NCBI RefSeq assembly: GCF_011694815.1
Contig: NZ_CP050177.1
Span: 4,186,001 to 4,250,000 of the forward strand
DNA: 64,000 nucleotides
Reading direction: 5' to 3'
From: Streptomyces liangshanensis
GTDB lineage: Bacteria; Actinomycetota; Actinomycetes; Streptomycetales; Streptomycetaceae
Both the position numbers and the translations under genes were made by a program. Under the pieces are notes generated by a model. It ran no database searches. It saw nothing but the letters and a program-made list of their open reading frames with translations, and was not told the origin of the DNA. Positions 54,037 through 62,713 of this stretch are shown here, piece after piece (the first letter of the stretch is position 1; each line of letters begins with the position of its first letter).

Positions 54037-56964
54037 TCACCGACAGGAGATCCGCGACCGCGCCCAATCCGCCAACGCCACCGCGTCAAACGCCCCCTCA
54101 GGCTCCACGACCAACCGAATCGACCGCTGCCCCAAAATCCCCACAGACACCGGAACTGCCCCCTCACCCCCCCTGAGCACCGGCGACCGCCACAACCGCC
54201 CCCCGTCCCCGTACACGGAGAACCGCACAGCCCCGATCCCCAGCGTCATGTCGTCCACCCCCACCATCGCCTCGTACGACGTACAGCTCCGGTTGAGGTC
54301 GATCGTCACCGACGACCTCGCGTGCATCGTCACCCCGTACGCGTACCGGGTACCGCCGATCGACACGCCCGACCGCTGCCAGAGCCACCCGCTCCCGCGG
54401 AGCCGTACCTCGGGCGCGGTGCCGTCCCCGAGGACGCCGTACTTCAACTGGTTCACCTGGTACACCGCGGGCGCCGGCACGGGCGCCGGCTTCGGCGGCT
54501 TGAACGTGGGCGCGGGCCTGACGACCGGCGGAGCCGAGGGCCGCGGCGACGGCCGCCGCTTCGCGGGCGCGGCCGACGGCGTCCGGGACGGCGCCGCACG
54601 AGGCGTACGTACGGACGCGGACGGACGCGCCGAAGGAGCCACGGGCGACACCCGCGGCGCACGCGGCCTCGCCGGCGACGGCGAAGGCTCCGGAACCGGC
54701 TCCGGAACACCAGGCACGATCGGCTGAGCCGCCGGCGGCTTCGCGTCCGGCCTCGCCGGGTCCTCCGGACTGTTGCCCGCCAGCGCCCACACCAGACCGG
54801 CCGTCGCGACGACGACCAGCCCCGCGATCCCGACCTTCACCGGCGCCCCGAGCCCCTCGGAAGCCGCGGCCCCGGCCGCCCCCGCACCCCCAGAAGCAAC
54901 CCCGGCCCCCGCGCCCGCAGCAGCCCCGCCAGCAGCGGCACCCCCAGCAGCCGCACCCGCACCCGCACCCCCCGCAGCAGCCCCCCCGGACGCACCCCCC
55001 ACAGCCGCAGCCCCCGCCACCCCGGCAGCCCCCGCGCCGCCCGCGATGATCCCGGCCGCCTTGAGGGAGTAACCCACCGCGAACCACCCGATGACCGCGA
55101 TCGGCACCAGCGCCGGAATCCCGGAGTTGACGTACGCCAGCTCACCCGCCGCCACCCGGCACTTCGCGCACTCCTCCAGGTGCTTGCGCAACCCCCGCTC
55201 GGCCCGCATCCGCAACCCGCCGCGCGCGTACGCCCCGAGCCGGTCCGCGTACCGCGCGCAGTCCCCGCCCGAGGTGAGCGCGGTGCTCACATGGGCCTGG
55301 AGGTACGCCTGCTTCAGCCCCTCGCGCGCCCGCCCGGCCAGCACGGCCGTCGCGTTGGCGCTCAGCCCGAACAGCGGCGCCACCTCGCTGGGCGACTCGT
55401 CCTCGACCGTCGTGTGCCAGAGCACCGCCTGCCAGCGCTCGGGAAGACTGCGGAACGCCTGCATGGCGAGCGACTGTTCGGCCTCGTGCATGGCCTGTAC
55501 GTCGGCGCCCACGTCGAGCGTGTCCACGTCCGAGACCTCCGCGACGCGCGCGGCCTGCGCCGCGAACACCGCGAAGTCGTCGACCAACTGCTCGCGCTTC
55601 GCGGACTTCGTCCAGGACGCGGCGACGCGCCGCACGGTCGTCAACAGGTAGGCGCGGACCGCCTGCTCGGGCCCGGCCCCGCCGCGCACGGCCTGGAGCG
55701 TACGGGCGAACACCTCGGCCGTCAGGTCGTCGGCGGTGTGCGCGTCCCTGCAACAGGTACGGGCGTAGCGCCGCACCGCGTCCGAGTGCCGCCGGAACAA
55801 CTCTTCGTACGCGCTGTCGTCACCGTCCCGCATCCGCTGCACCAGATCCGCGTCCGACCGGGGCAGCGTGGCGGCGGGCAGTTCCAGCGTCGGTACGTCG
55901 GCGTCCTCACCGAACCGGGGATCGTCCTCGGTCCCCCGCTCCCGCTGCGACGGCACACTCCCGTCCCCACCAGGCAGCGGCAGAAGCCCCCCCTGCCCCA
56001 GGACACCCCCCCCAGGCTCAACAGCAGGCCCAGGCACCCACCCACCCCACCCAGAAACGCCGCCGTCCCCCACCTGCCCAGCCCCACCCTGCTCGGCACC
56101 ACCCGGGCCGGCCCACTCCTGCCCAGTCACGCCACCCCAACCGCGCCCAGGCAACCCGAGCCCACCCCCCTGACCGGGCACACCACCCCCACCCCCGCCA
56201 CCGGCCCCACGCGGGCCAGGCCCATCCACGCCGGACCCGCCCTGAACGGGTACGTCGCCCTCATTCGCCTGCCCGGGCCCACCCTGCTCGGGACCACCTG
56301 GGCCAGATCCCCCCTGGACGGGTACACCCGCCTCTCCGGGCCCGCCCGGCCCCGGACTACCTAGGCCAGCCCTGCCCTGGCCGGGCACGCCGGCCTCGCC
56401 CACCTGCCCGGGCCCACCCTGTTCCGGCACGCCGTGCCCGCCCACCGGGCCGGCACCACCTTGCCCGGGAACAGTCGGCGGCCCGCCCGGAGCACCTGAC
56501 GCCCCGAAACCACCCTGACTACTGGGACCACCAAGACCTCCCGGAACACCCGGTCCGCCGGTCCGCCCCGCTCCCGGCGGGAACGGCTCACTTGGCCCGC
56601 CCTGGCTCGGCACCTGCCAGGACGCCGAATCTCCGGACTCCGCCGCACCCCCGTGGGCTCCGGTGCCGGATCGCCCGCTACCGCCATGAGCCTCGCCACC
56701 AGGCAGCCCCGTACCGCTGCGCGCACCGTCTCCGGGTCGCTCCGCAGCCCCGTGGGCACTGTTCCCGGTTCGCTCAGTACTCCCGTGGGCACCGTCCCCG
56801 GTTTGCCGCTCCGCACTTCCGTCGGGAGCGCCCGCAGGTCGCCCGGTGCCGCCCTCGGCGCTGCCGCCAGGTTGCTCCGCACCCCCGTGGGCACCGTCCC
56901 CGGGCCGCTGCGTACCGCCGTCGGCACCGCCACCGAGTGGCTCGTCCTGTCCATCACCGCTCAT
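54037..56964 (-). CDS. ECF sigma factor fused to zinc finger and NPCBM domain
   Basis: A 975-residue protein, five times a normal ECF sigma factor. Residues 1-365 are collagen-like Gly/Pro/Gln repeats. Sigma region 2 follows (DADLVQRMRDGDDSAYEELF near 370), then region 4 (LPERWQAVLWHTTVE near 500-560). A zf-HC2-like HLEECAKC near 600 is an anti-sigma type module. Two hydrophobic segments and Gly/Ala and Pro/Ser linkers lead to a C-terminal NPCBM domain (about 830-975; NQLKYGVLGDGT, GVTMHARSSVTIDL). It thus joins sigma, anti-sigma-like and extracellular carbohydrate-binding parts. ATG 56964 follows a GGGGG run. It probably senses the cell wall. Confidence 0.9.
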   Translation of the reverse strand: MSGDGQDEPLGGGADGGTQRPGDGAHGGAEQPGGSAEGGTGRPAGAPDGSAERQTGDGAHGSTERTGNSAHGAAERPGDGARSGTGLPGGEAHGGSGRSGTGAHGGAAESGDSASWQVPSQGGPSEPFPPGAGRTGGPGVPGGLGGPSSQGGFGASGAPGGPPTVPGQGGAGPVGGHGVPEQGGPGQVGEAGVPGQGRAGLGSPGPGGPGEAGVPVQGGSGPGGPEQGGPGQANEGDVPVQGGSGVDGPGPRGAGGGGGGGVPGQGGGLGLPGRGWGGVTGQEWAGPGGAEQGGAGQVGDGGVSGWGGWVPGPAVEPGGGVLGQGGLLPLPGGDGSVPSQRERGTEDDPRFGEDADVPTLELPAATLPRSDADLVQRMRDGDDSAYEELFRRHSDAVRRYARTCCRDAHTADDLTAEVFARTLQAVRGGAGPEQAVRAYLLTTVRRVAASWTKSAKREQLVDDFAVFAAQAARVAEVSDVDTLDVGADVQAMHEAEQSLAMQAFRSLPERWQAVLWHTTVEDESPSEVAPLFGLSANATAVLAGRAREGLKQAYLQAHVSTALTSGGDCARYADRLGAYARGGLRMRAERGLRKHLEECAKCRVAAGELAYVNSGIPALVPIAVIGWFAVGYSLKAAGIIAGGAGAAGVAGAAAVGGASGGAAAGGAGAGAAAGGAAAGGAAAGAGAGVASGGAGAAGAAASEGLGAPVKVGIAGLVVVATAGLVWALAGNSPEDPARPDAKPPAAQPIVPGVPEPVPEPSPSPARPRAPRVSPVAPSARPSASVRTPRAAPSRTPSAAPAKRRPSPRPSAPPVVRPAPTFKPPKPAPVPAPAVYQVNQLKYGVLGDGTAPEVRLRGSGWLWQRSGVSIGGTRYAYGVTMHARSSVTIDLNRSCTSYEAMVGVDDMTLGIGAVRFSVYGDGGRLWRSPVLRGGEGAVPVSVGILGQRSIRLVVEPEGAFDAVALADWARSRISCR

Positions 56965-57826
56965 CGCGGAAGCCCCCGCACGCACCGTCCGACCCACACA
57001 CTCGGTCAGCGTGCCACAGCGCATCGTGGCCAAGCCGCCTCAAGCTCGGCAACCACCTCGTCCAGGGCCGTTTCGCGCGTCCCGGCCCCACACTTCACCC
57101 GTTCGGGGAACCCCAACGCCGCCTGGAAGTACGCCAGTTCGAGAGCGCCCGCACAACGCCCGGCGTCGGGCGAGGCCCGATGTCCGCCCCCTGCCCGTGC
57201 TTTTACGCGGAGCTGCCCGGTGCGCGGTTGTCCGTGCGCGGCCACCCGCCCGATGTCCCGCCCGTGCACGTGTGCCTGCCCAGCCGGAGTTGCCCGCCGC
57301 GCGGACGTCCGCGCGCGGCCACCGCCCGGCACGCGCACCATGCCGGGCCCGACAAGCCACGCCCCAGCCCAGCACAGCGCCTTCGGCCCGACGCGCCCCC
57401 GCAACGCCCGCCGCGCTCAACGCCCGGCCCGGCGCACTCCGCAACGCCCGTCGCGGCCCAACGCACCCCATGCCGGCGCACGCACGCCACGCCCCCGCCC
57501 AGCAAAGCGCCCGCCAGGCCGGCCGCCCAGCGCCGCCAGCTCGGCTCGCCCCGCAGCGCTCCCGCGCCCCGCAGCGCTCCCGCGCCCAGCACCCGACCCG
57601 ACCCCGGCCCGCCTCCAACGCTCCCGCGTCCAGCACCCGGCCCGGCACGCCCCGCAACGCCCGCCGCGCCCAGAACGGACCCCGGCCCACGCCCAATGCC
57701 CGCCCCCAGCACCGCCCCTCAACGCCCAGGCCGCCCCACGCCCAAAGCCAACGCCCCCGGCGCACGCGCAGCCGCAGGCGCAGACCACCCGCGCAGCCGC
57801 GACACCCCCGCCGCCCCCAACGCCCC
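56965..57826. repeat. C-rich degenerate repeat tract
   Basis: No gene is convincing in 862 bases. From about 57280 to 57830 the plus strand is a mosaic of units like CGCAACGCCCGCCGCGC and CCCCGCAGCGCTCCCGCGCC. Frames through it are Arg/Ala/Gly-only and have no ribosome-binding site. Confidence 0.65.
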
Positions 57827-58939
57827 TCAAACCGGCCGGGACCGCAACCCCTCCAGCAGGATGTCCAGCAGCCGTGCCGAAGCCGCCGCCTGTTGTGCCG
57901 CGTCCGGCAACGACGGGGCCGCCGTCGCGATCACCAGCAGGACGTCCGCCACCGTCACGTCGACGCGCAGCTCACCCGCCTCACGCGCCCGCTCCACCAG
58001 CTGCCCCACGACCTCCAGCAGCTCCACGGCCCCCGGGTCGTCCAGGTCGTCCACCGTCAGGCGCTGTCCGACCACCCGCAGATCGGGCTGACCCGCCTGC
58101 CGCTGCTGAGGCACCCGCGCCTCGGCCGCCTGTCCGTGCGCGCCGGCCGCGGCCTCGTGACCGCCGCGTATCCCCGCCGAGCCCTCGTGTCCACGCGAGC
58201 CCGCAGCGGCCTCGTGCCCGCCGCGAACCCCCGCCTCAGCCGCCTGCCCACGCGAGCCCGCGTCAGAAGCCTGCCCAAGCCCCCCGGCCTCGTGCCCAAG
58301 CCCCCCGACCCCGGCCTCGTGCCCAAACCCCCCAGCCCCGGCCTCGCGCCCGCGAGCCCCCGCCTCGGAGGCCTGCCCAAGCGCCCCCGCCTCACCCTCG
58401 AACCCAAGCCCCCCAGCCCCAGGCGCAACCCCGGAAGCCACCCCGGACCCAGCCACAGAAGCCACCCCAGACCCAGACCCAGACCCAACCCCAGGCGCAA
58501 CCCCACGCCCCCCCACCGGATCGTCCGCGTCCACGCCCACCCGTAACACCTGCGGCGGCAACAAGCGCCCCGCGCCCGACGCCACCGACGTGCGCAGGAA
58601 GCGGGAGAGGGCCGACCACGGCTCCTCCTCCTGCCCCAGCGCCGTACGCGCCTGGTCGGTCAGCCGGGAGGTCTCCTCCTCGGCTATCCGGCGCACCAGC
58701 ACGTCCTTGCTGGGGAACCGCCGGTAGACCGTGCCGACACCCACCCGGGCCCGGCGCGCCACGTCCTCCATCGGCGCCCCGTACCCCAACTCGCCGAACA
58801 CCTCGCGAGCCGCCCGCAGGACATGCTCCAGATTGCGCTGCGCGTCCACGCGGAGCGGAGCCGATCGCCCGCCCGCGCCCAAGCGGCCTTCCCCGTCCGA
58901 GACGACGGCAGCCTGCCAATGCGAATCCTGAATGTGCAT
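57827..58939 (-). CDS. TetR-family regulator with long Gly/Ala insert
   Basis: A 370-residue TetR regulator, nearly twice the usual length. The helix-turn-helix lies at residues 37-83 (VLRAAREVFGELGYGAPMEDVARRARVGVGTVYRRFPSKDVL). Helical ligand-domain sequence runs to about 138 and resumes at 285 (LRVVGQRLTVDDL). Between them are about 135 residues of repeats such as GLGHEAG, GQASEAG and RGGHEAAAG. GGGGGAA precedes the ATG. It is divergent from the NADH dehydrogenase gene and probably acts on the 345-base gap between them. Confidence 0.92.
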   Translation of the reverse strand: MHIQDSHWQAAVVSDGEGRLGAGGRSAPLRVDAQRNLEHVLRAAREVFGELGYGAPMEDVARRARVGVGTVYRRFPSKDVLVRRIAEEETSRLTDQARTALGQEEEPWSALSRFLRTSVASGAGRLLPPQVLRVGVDADDPVGGRGVAPGVGSGSGSGVASVAGSGVASGVAPGAGGLGFEGEAGALGQASEAGARGREAGAGGFGHEAGVGGLGHEAGGLGQASDAGSRGQAAEAGVRGGHEAAAGSRGHEGSAGIRGGHEAAAGAHGQAAEARVPQQRQAGQPDLRVVGQRLTVDDLDDPGAVELLEVVGQLVERAREAGELRVDVTVADVLLVIATAAPSLPDAAQQAAASARLLDILLEGLRSRPV

Positions 58940-59284
58940 AAGCGTTCCCCCGGTAATGATGTCTCCCCCCGGAGACTCCCCGCTTGACATGTCGACGATG
59001 TGAGCCTGTCCCGTCACAGGCCGTACACCCCGACGAGGTACGAACATAGTTGAGCCCGCGTCAATTCAGAAGGGGGTAGTTCCGCACGGAGCGTGCCCCG
59101 ATCGGAGCAAGGACCGGAAGATGGGTGATTCAACCATCTCCCCCACCCCTCCCCACCCGCTCTGACCTGGCTTCCTCCGCCATTACCGGCGCATTTGCGC
59201 ACCCCGCCCCACCGACCGCCTCCGGTCACACAATTTGTCGGGGCTGTGGACAAAGTCTTGAGCGCGTTGCGTCATGGGGGAGTG
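58940..59284. promoter_or_regulatory. Divergent TetR/ndh regulatory gap
   Basis: Three dyads lie close together: GTCTCC-CCCC-GGAGAC (58961-58976), GACATGTC (58986-58993) and GCCTGT-CCCGTC-ACAGGC (59004-59021). All are candidate TetR operators. No gene is visible. Confidence 0.5.
59245..59253 (-). promoter_or_regulatory. DnaA-box-like site before ndh
   Basis: TGTGGACAA is the reverse complement of TTGTCCACA and lies 31 bases before the ndh start. It forms the right arm of TTTGTC-N9-GACAAA. Confidence 0.5.
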
Positions 59285-60763
59285 ATGGCTGAGATCTCCC
59301 CGGGGTCGACCCCCGCACCCCCGTCCGCGACGCCTCCCCCGGCGCCTCCCGCGCGCATTCTGGTCGTCGGCGGCGGCTACGTCGGCATGTACACCGCGCT
59401 ACGGCTCCAGCACAAGCTCAGGAGCGGCGAGGCCGAGGTCACCGTCGTCACCCCCGAGCCCTATATGACGTATCAGCCATTCCTCCCCGAGGCCGCGGCC
59501 GGGAACATCTCCCCCCGCCACGTCGTCGTCCCCCTCCGGCGCGTCCTGTCCGGGTGCCGCATCGTCCTCGGCGAGGCCGTCTCCATCGACCACGCCAAAC
59601 GCACCGCCACCCTCCGGACCCTCGGCGCCGACGAGGAGGGCACCGGCACCGTCGACGTCACCTACGACGAACTCGTCCTCGCCCCCGGCTCGGTCTCCCG
59701 CACCCTCCCCGTCCCCGGCCTCGCCGAACACGGCATCGGCTTCAAGACCGTCGAGGAGGCCATCGGACTGCGCAACCACGTCATCGAACAGATGGACATC
59801 GCCTCCTCCACCCGCGACCCCGCCCTCCGCGACGCCGCCCTCACCTTCGTCTTCGTCGGCGGCGGATACGCGGGCGTCGAAGCCCTCGCCGAACTGGAGG
59901 ACATGGCCCGCTACGCCACCCGCTACTACCACAACCTCAAGGCCGAGGACCTGAAATGGATCCTCGTCGAGGCGACCGGCCGCATCCTCCCCGAGGTCGG
60001 CGAGGAGATGGGCCTGTACGCCGTCCGCGAGCTGCGCGCCCGCAACATCGACGTACGGCTCGACACCCGCCTCGACTCCTGCGAGGACCGCGTCGCCGTC
60101 CTCAGCGACGGCACCCGCTTCCCCACCCGCACCCTCGTCTGGACGGCCGGCGTCAAACCCCACCCCGTCCTCGCCGCCACCGACCTCCCCCTCACCGCGC
60201 GCGGCCGCCTCAAGTGCACCGCCCGCCTCGGCGTCGACGGCGCCGAGCACGCCTGGGCCGCCGGTGACGCCGCCGCCGTCCCCGACGTCACCGCCGCCGA
60301 ACCGGGCACCGAATGCGCGCCCAACGCCCAGCACGCCGTCCGCCAGGCCAAGGTCCTCGCAGGCAACATCCTCGCCTCCCTGCGCGGCGAACCCCTCCAG
60401 GACTACCGTCACAAGTACGCGGGCTCCGTCGCGTCCCTCGGCCTCCACAAAGGCGTGGCACACGTCTACGGCCGCAAGCTCAAGGGCTACCCGGCCTGGC
60501 TCATGCACCGCGTGTACCACCTCAGCCGCGTCCCCACCTTCAACCGCAAGGCCCGCGTCCTCGCGGAATGGACCCTCTCAGGACTCTTCAAACGGGAGAT
60601 CGTCTCCCTCGGCTCGCTGGAACACCCCCGCGCCGAGTTCGAACTCGCCGCGGGAGGCAAGAAGACCGACTCCCCAGGAGGCCCGACGACCTGGGACACG
60701 CCCAGGCACAGGCCCAAGGACACGCCCAAGGACACGCCGGGCGAGCCGTCCGACGACCGCTGA
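59285..60763 (+). CDS. ndh: Type II NADH dehydrogenase
   Basis: A 492-residue single-subunit FAD enzyme that passes electrons from NADH to menaquinone without pumping protons. The FAD site RILVVGGGYVGMYTALRL is at residues 24-41, the NADH site FVFVGGGYAGVEALAEL near 195. The second FAD contact is HAWAAGDAAAVPD near 325. A membrane-associating basic and hydrophobic C-terminal region is followed by a Lys/Asp/Pro-rich tail. GGGGGAG precedes the ATG. Its expression may be governed by the divergent TetR protein. Confidence 0.93.
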   Translation: MAEISPGSTPAPPSATPPPAPPARILVVGGGYVGMYTALRLQHKLRSGEAEVTVVTPEPYMTYQPFLPEAAAGNISPRHVVVPLRRVLSGCRIVLGEAVSIDHAKRTATLRTLGADEEGTGTVDVTYDELVLAPGSVSRTLPVPGLAEHGIGFKTVEEAIGLRNHVIEQMDIASSTRDPALRDAALTFVFVGGGYAGVEALAELEDMARYATRYYHNLKAEDLKWILVEATGRILPEVGEEMGLYAVRELRARNIDVRLDTRLDSCEDRVAVLSDGTRFPTRTLVWTAGVKPHPVLAATDLPLTARGRLKCTARLGVDGAEHAWAAGDAAAVPDVTAAEPGTECAPNAQHAVRQAKVLAGNILASLRGEPLQDYRHKYAGSVASLGLHKGVAHVYGRKLKGYPAWLMHRVYHLSRVPTFNRKARVLAEWTLSGLFKREIVSLGSLEHPRAEFELAAGGKKTDSPGGPTTWDTPRHRPKDTPKDTPGEPSDDR

Positions 60764-60994
60764 CGCCGCCCTCCCAGAACCGGTCACATCGACCGCCCGA
60801 CAACAGGTCACGTCAACGACCGGAACTCGGCCGGTGCCCGCCGGCCGTCCGGTCGGCGACACTGGAGCCGTGACCGACGTGTGACCATAGGTGGGCTCAC
60901 CTCTGCACAGAGTGATCCGGTGCACGACCGGTCCGGCACGCTCGGCTCCGCTCGGCCAACACGAACAACACGACCCCATGAGGCCTGAACAGAC

Positions 60995-62665
60995 GTGAAT
61001 TTCACGCGTTGGAGCGCCCGGCTCCCCGGTACGCAGCGCCGCGCCGCCGCGCGGACCGACCGCGGCTCCGTACCCGCGGCCCGTGGTGAGTACGAGCGGC
61101 AGCCCGACCCCGTACCGGACGACGTCCCCTCCCTGGAGGACCTCTCCGTACGGGAGATCCTGGGCGAACTACCCGCCCTGGTGGCCCTGGTGTACGGCCC
61201 CGAGCACCGCCTCGCGTACGTCAACGACGCGTACGCCGCCGCCTTCGGCCCCCGTACCGCCGGCACCCTCGCCGCGGACAGCTGCCCCGAACTCGCCGAG
61301 CTGGGCCTCCTGCCGCTCCTCGACCAGGTGCTGCGCAGTGGCAAGCCCCGTACGGTCAAGTCCCGCAAGGTCCACGTCCGCGGCCGCTCCGACCGGACCC
61401 AGGACGGCGCCGGCACACCCGAGAGCGGGGAAGGCTCCTACACCGTCACCTGCACCCCCGTCGGCTGCAAGGACTCCGGCGGTGTCCTCGTCTTCGCCGC
61501 CGACGTCACCGACCACGCCGAGGCCGCCGAACGGCTCCGTACCAGCGAGCGCCGGCACCGGCAGACCGCCGTCACCCTCCAGCGCTCCCTCCTCCCGCAG
61601 GAGTTGGAGCAACCCGACGACCTCCGCGTGGCCGCCACGTACCAGCCGGGCGGCAAGGACGCCGCGGTCGGCGGCGACTGGTACGACGTCATCACGCTCG
61701 GCGCCGGCCGTACGGCCCTGGTCATCGGCGACGTCATGGGCCGGGGCGTGCGCGCCGCCGCCGTGATGGGCCAACTCCGCACCGCCGTCCGGGCCTACGC
61801 CCGCCTCGACCTGCCCCCGCACGAGGTCCTGCAACTCCTCGACGGACTCGCCGCCGAGATCGACGCCAGCCAGATCGCCACCTGCGTCTACGCCGTCCAC
61901 GACCCCGACGAGGGCCGCCTCGTCTACGCCTCCGCCGGCCACCTGCCGATCCTGGTACGCGCCGAGGACGGCTCCGTCGAACGCGCCGCGGACCCCACCG
62001 GGCCCCCGCTCGGCACCGGCGGCTGGCAGCACACCTCGGGCAGCATCGCGCTCCCGCCCGGCTCCACGGCCGTGCTCTACACGGACGGCCTCGTCGAGCG
62101 GCGCGGCGAGGACATCGACGAGGGCATCGAGTCCCTCGAACGCGCCCTCTCCGGCGCCAAGGGCTCGCCCCAGGTCGTCTGCGACCGGCTGATCCGCTCC
62201 CTCGGCGTGACGGCCGACCACGACGACGACGTCGCGGTCCTCGTCCTCCAATACCCGGCGCGTACGGGGCCGGACGCCGAGCTCTTCCACAACGCGGCGC
62301 TCGACCTGCTCGGCGGCATCGAGGCCGCCCCGCGCGCCCGCGCCTTCGCCACGGGGGTCCTGTCCTCCTGGCGGTTCCCGGTCGAACTGCGCGACCTGGG
62401 CGTGCTCGCCACCAGCGAACTCGTCGCCAACTCCCTCCAGCACGGCACCCCGCCCATGCGCCTCAGACTCCGCCGCACCGACCGCCGCCTGATCATCGAG
62501 GTGACCGACGGCGACGACCACCTGCCGCGCCGCCGCCGCGCCGAACCGGCCGACGAGGCGGGCCGCGGGATCTCCATCATCGCGACGATCGCCTCGTCCT
62601 GGGGCTCGCGCCGCACGCCCGGCGGCGGCAAGGCCGTCTGGTGCGAGTTCGCCCTGCCCCGCTGA
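60995..62665 (+). CDS. PAS-PP2C-ATPase regulator
   Basis: A 556-residue soluble signalling protein. A PAS domain (about 52-170, ALVALVYGPEHRLAYVNDAY) leads to a SpoIIE-type PP2C phosphatase. Its metal motifs are GGDWYDV near 230 and VIGDVMGRGVRAAAVM near 250, with FYTDGL-like LYTDGLVERRG and DHDDDVAVLVL near 410. An RsbW/SpoIIAB-like HATPase follows (LATSELVANSLQHG near 475, ISIIATIASSWG). One polypeptide thus combines sensor, phosphatase and anti-sigma-kinase-like domains, a common Streptomyces partner-switching layout. GTG start without a strong Shine-Dalgarno. Confidence 0.92.
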   Translation: MNFTRWSARLPGTQRRAAARTDRGSVPAARGEYERQPDPVPDDVPSLEDLSVREILGELPALVALVYGPEHRLAYVNDAYAAAFGPRTAGTLAADSCPELAELGLLPLLDQVLRSGKPRTVKSRKVHVRGRSDRTQDGAGTPESGEGSYTVTCTPVGCKDSGGVLVFAADVTDHAEAAERLRTSERRHRQTAVTLQRSLLPQELEQPDDLRVAATYQPGGKDAAVGGDWYDVITLGAGRTALVIGDVMGRGVRAAAVMGQLRTAVRAYARLDLPPHEVLQLLDGLAAEIDASQIATCVYAVHDPDEGRLVYASAGHLPILVRAEDGSVERAADPTGPPLGTGGWQHTSGSIALPPGSTAVLYTDGLVERRGEDIDEGIESLERALSGAKGSPQVVCDRLIRSLGVTADHDDDVAVLVLQYPARTGPDAELFHNAALDLLGGIEAAPRARAFATGVLSSWRFPVELRDLGVLATSELVANSLQHGTPPMRLRLRRTDRRLIIEVTDGDDHLPRRRRAEPADEAGRGISIIATIASSWGSRRTPGGGKAVWCEFALPR

Positions 62666-62713
62666 CGCACGACCGCCGGAAGCGGCCCGCCGACGCGCTC
62701 CTGCCAGGAGCGG

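Noticed and set aside
57040..57765. Minus-strand frame of 241 codons between the sigma and TetR genes
   Set aside because: Consists of Arg/Ala/Gly/Trp repeats from a C-rich DNA tract, with no ribosome-binding site.
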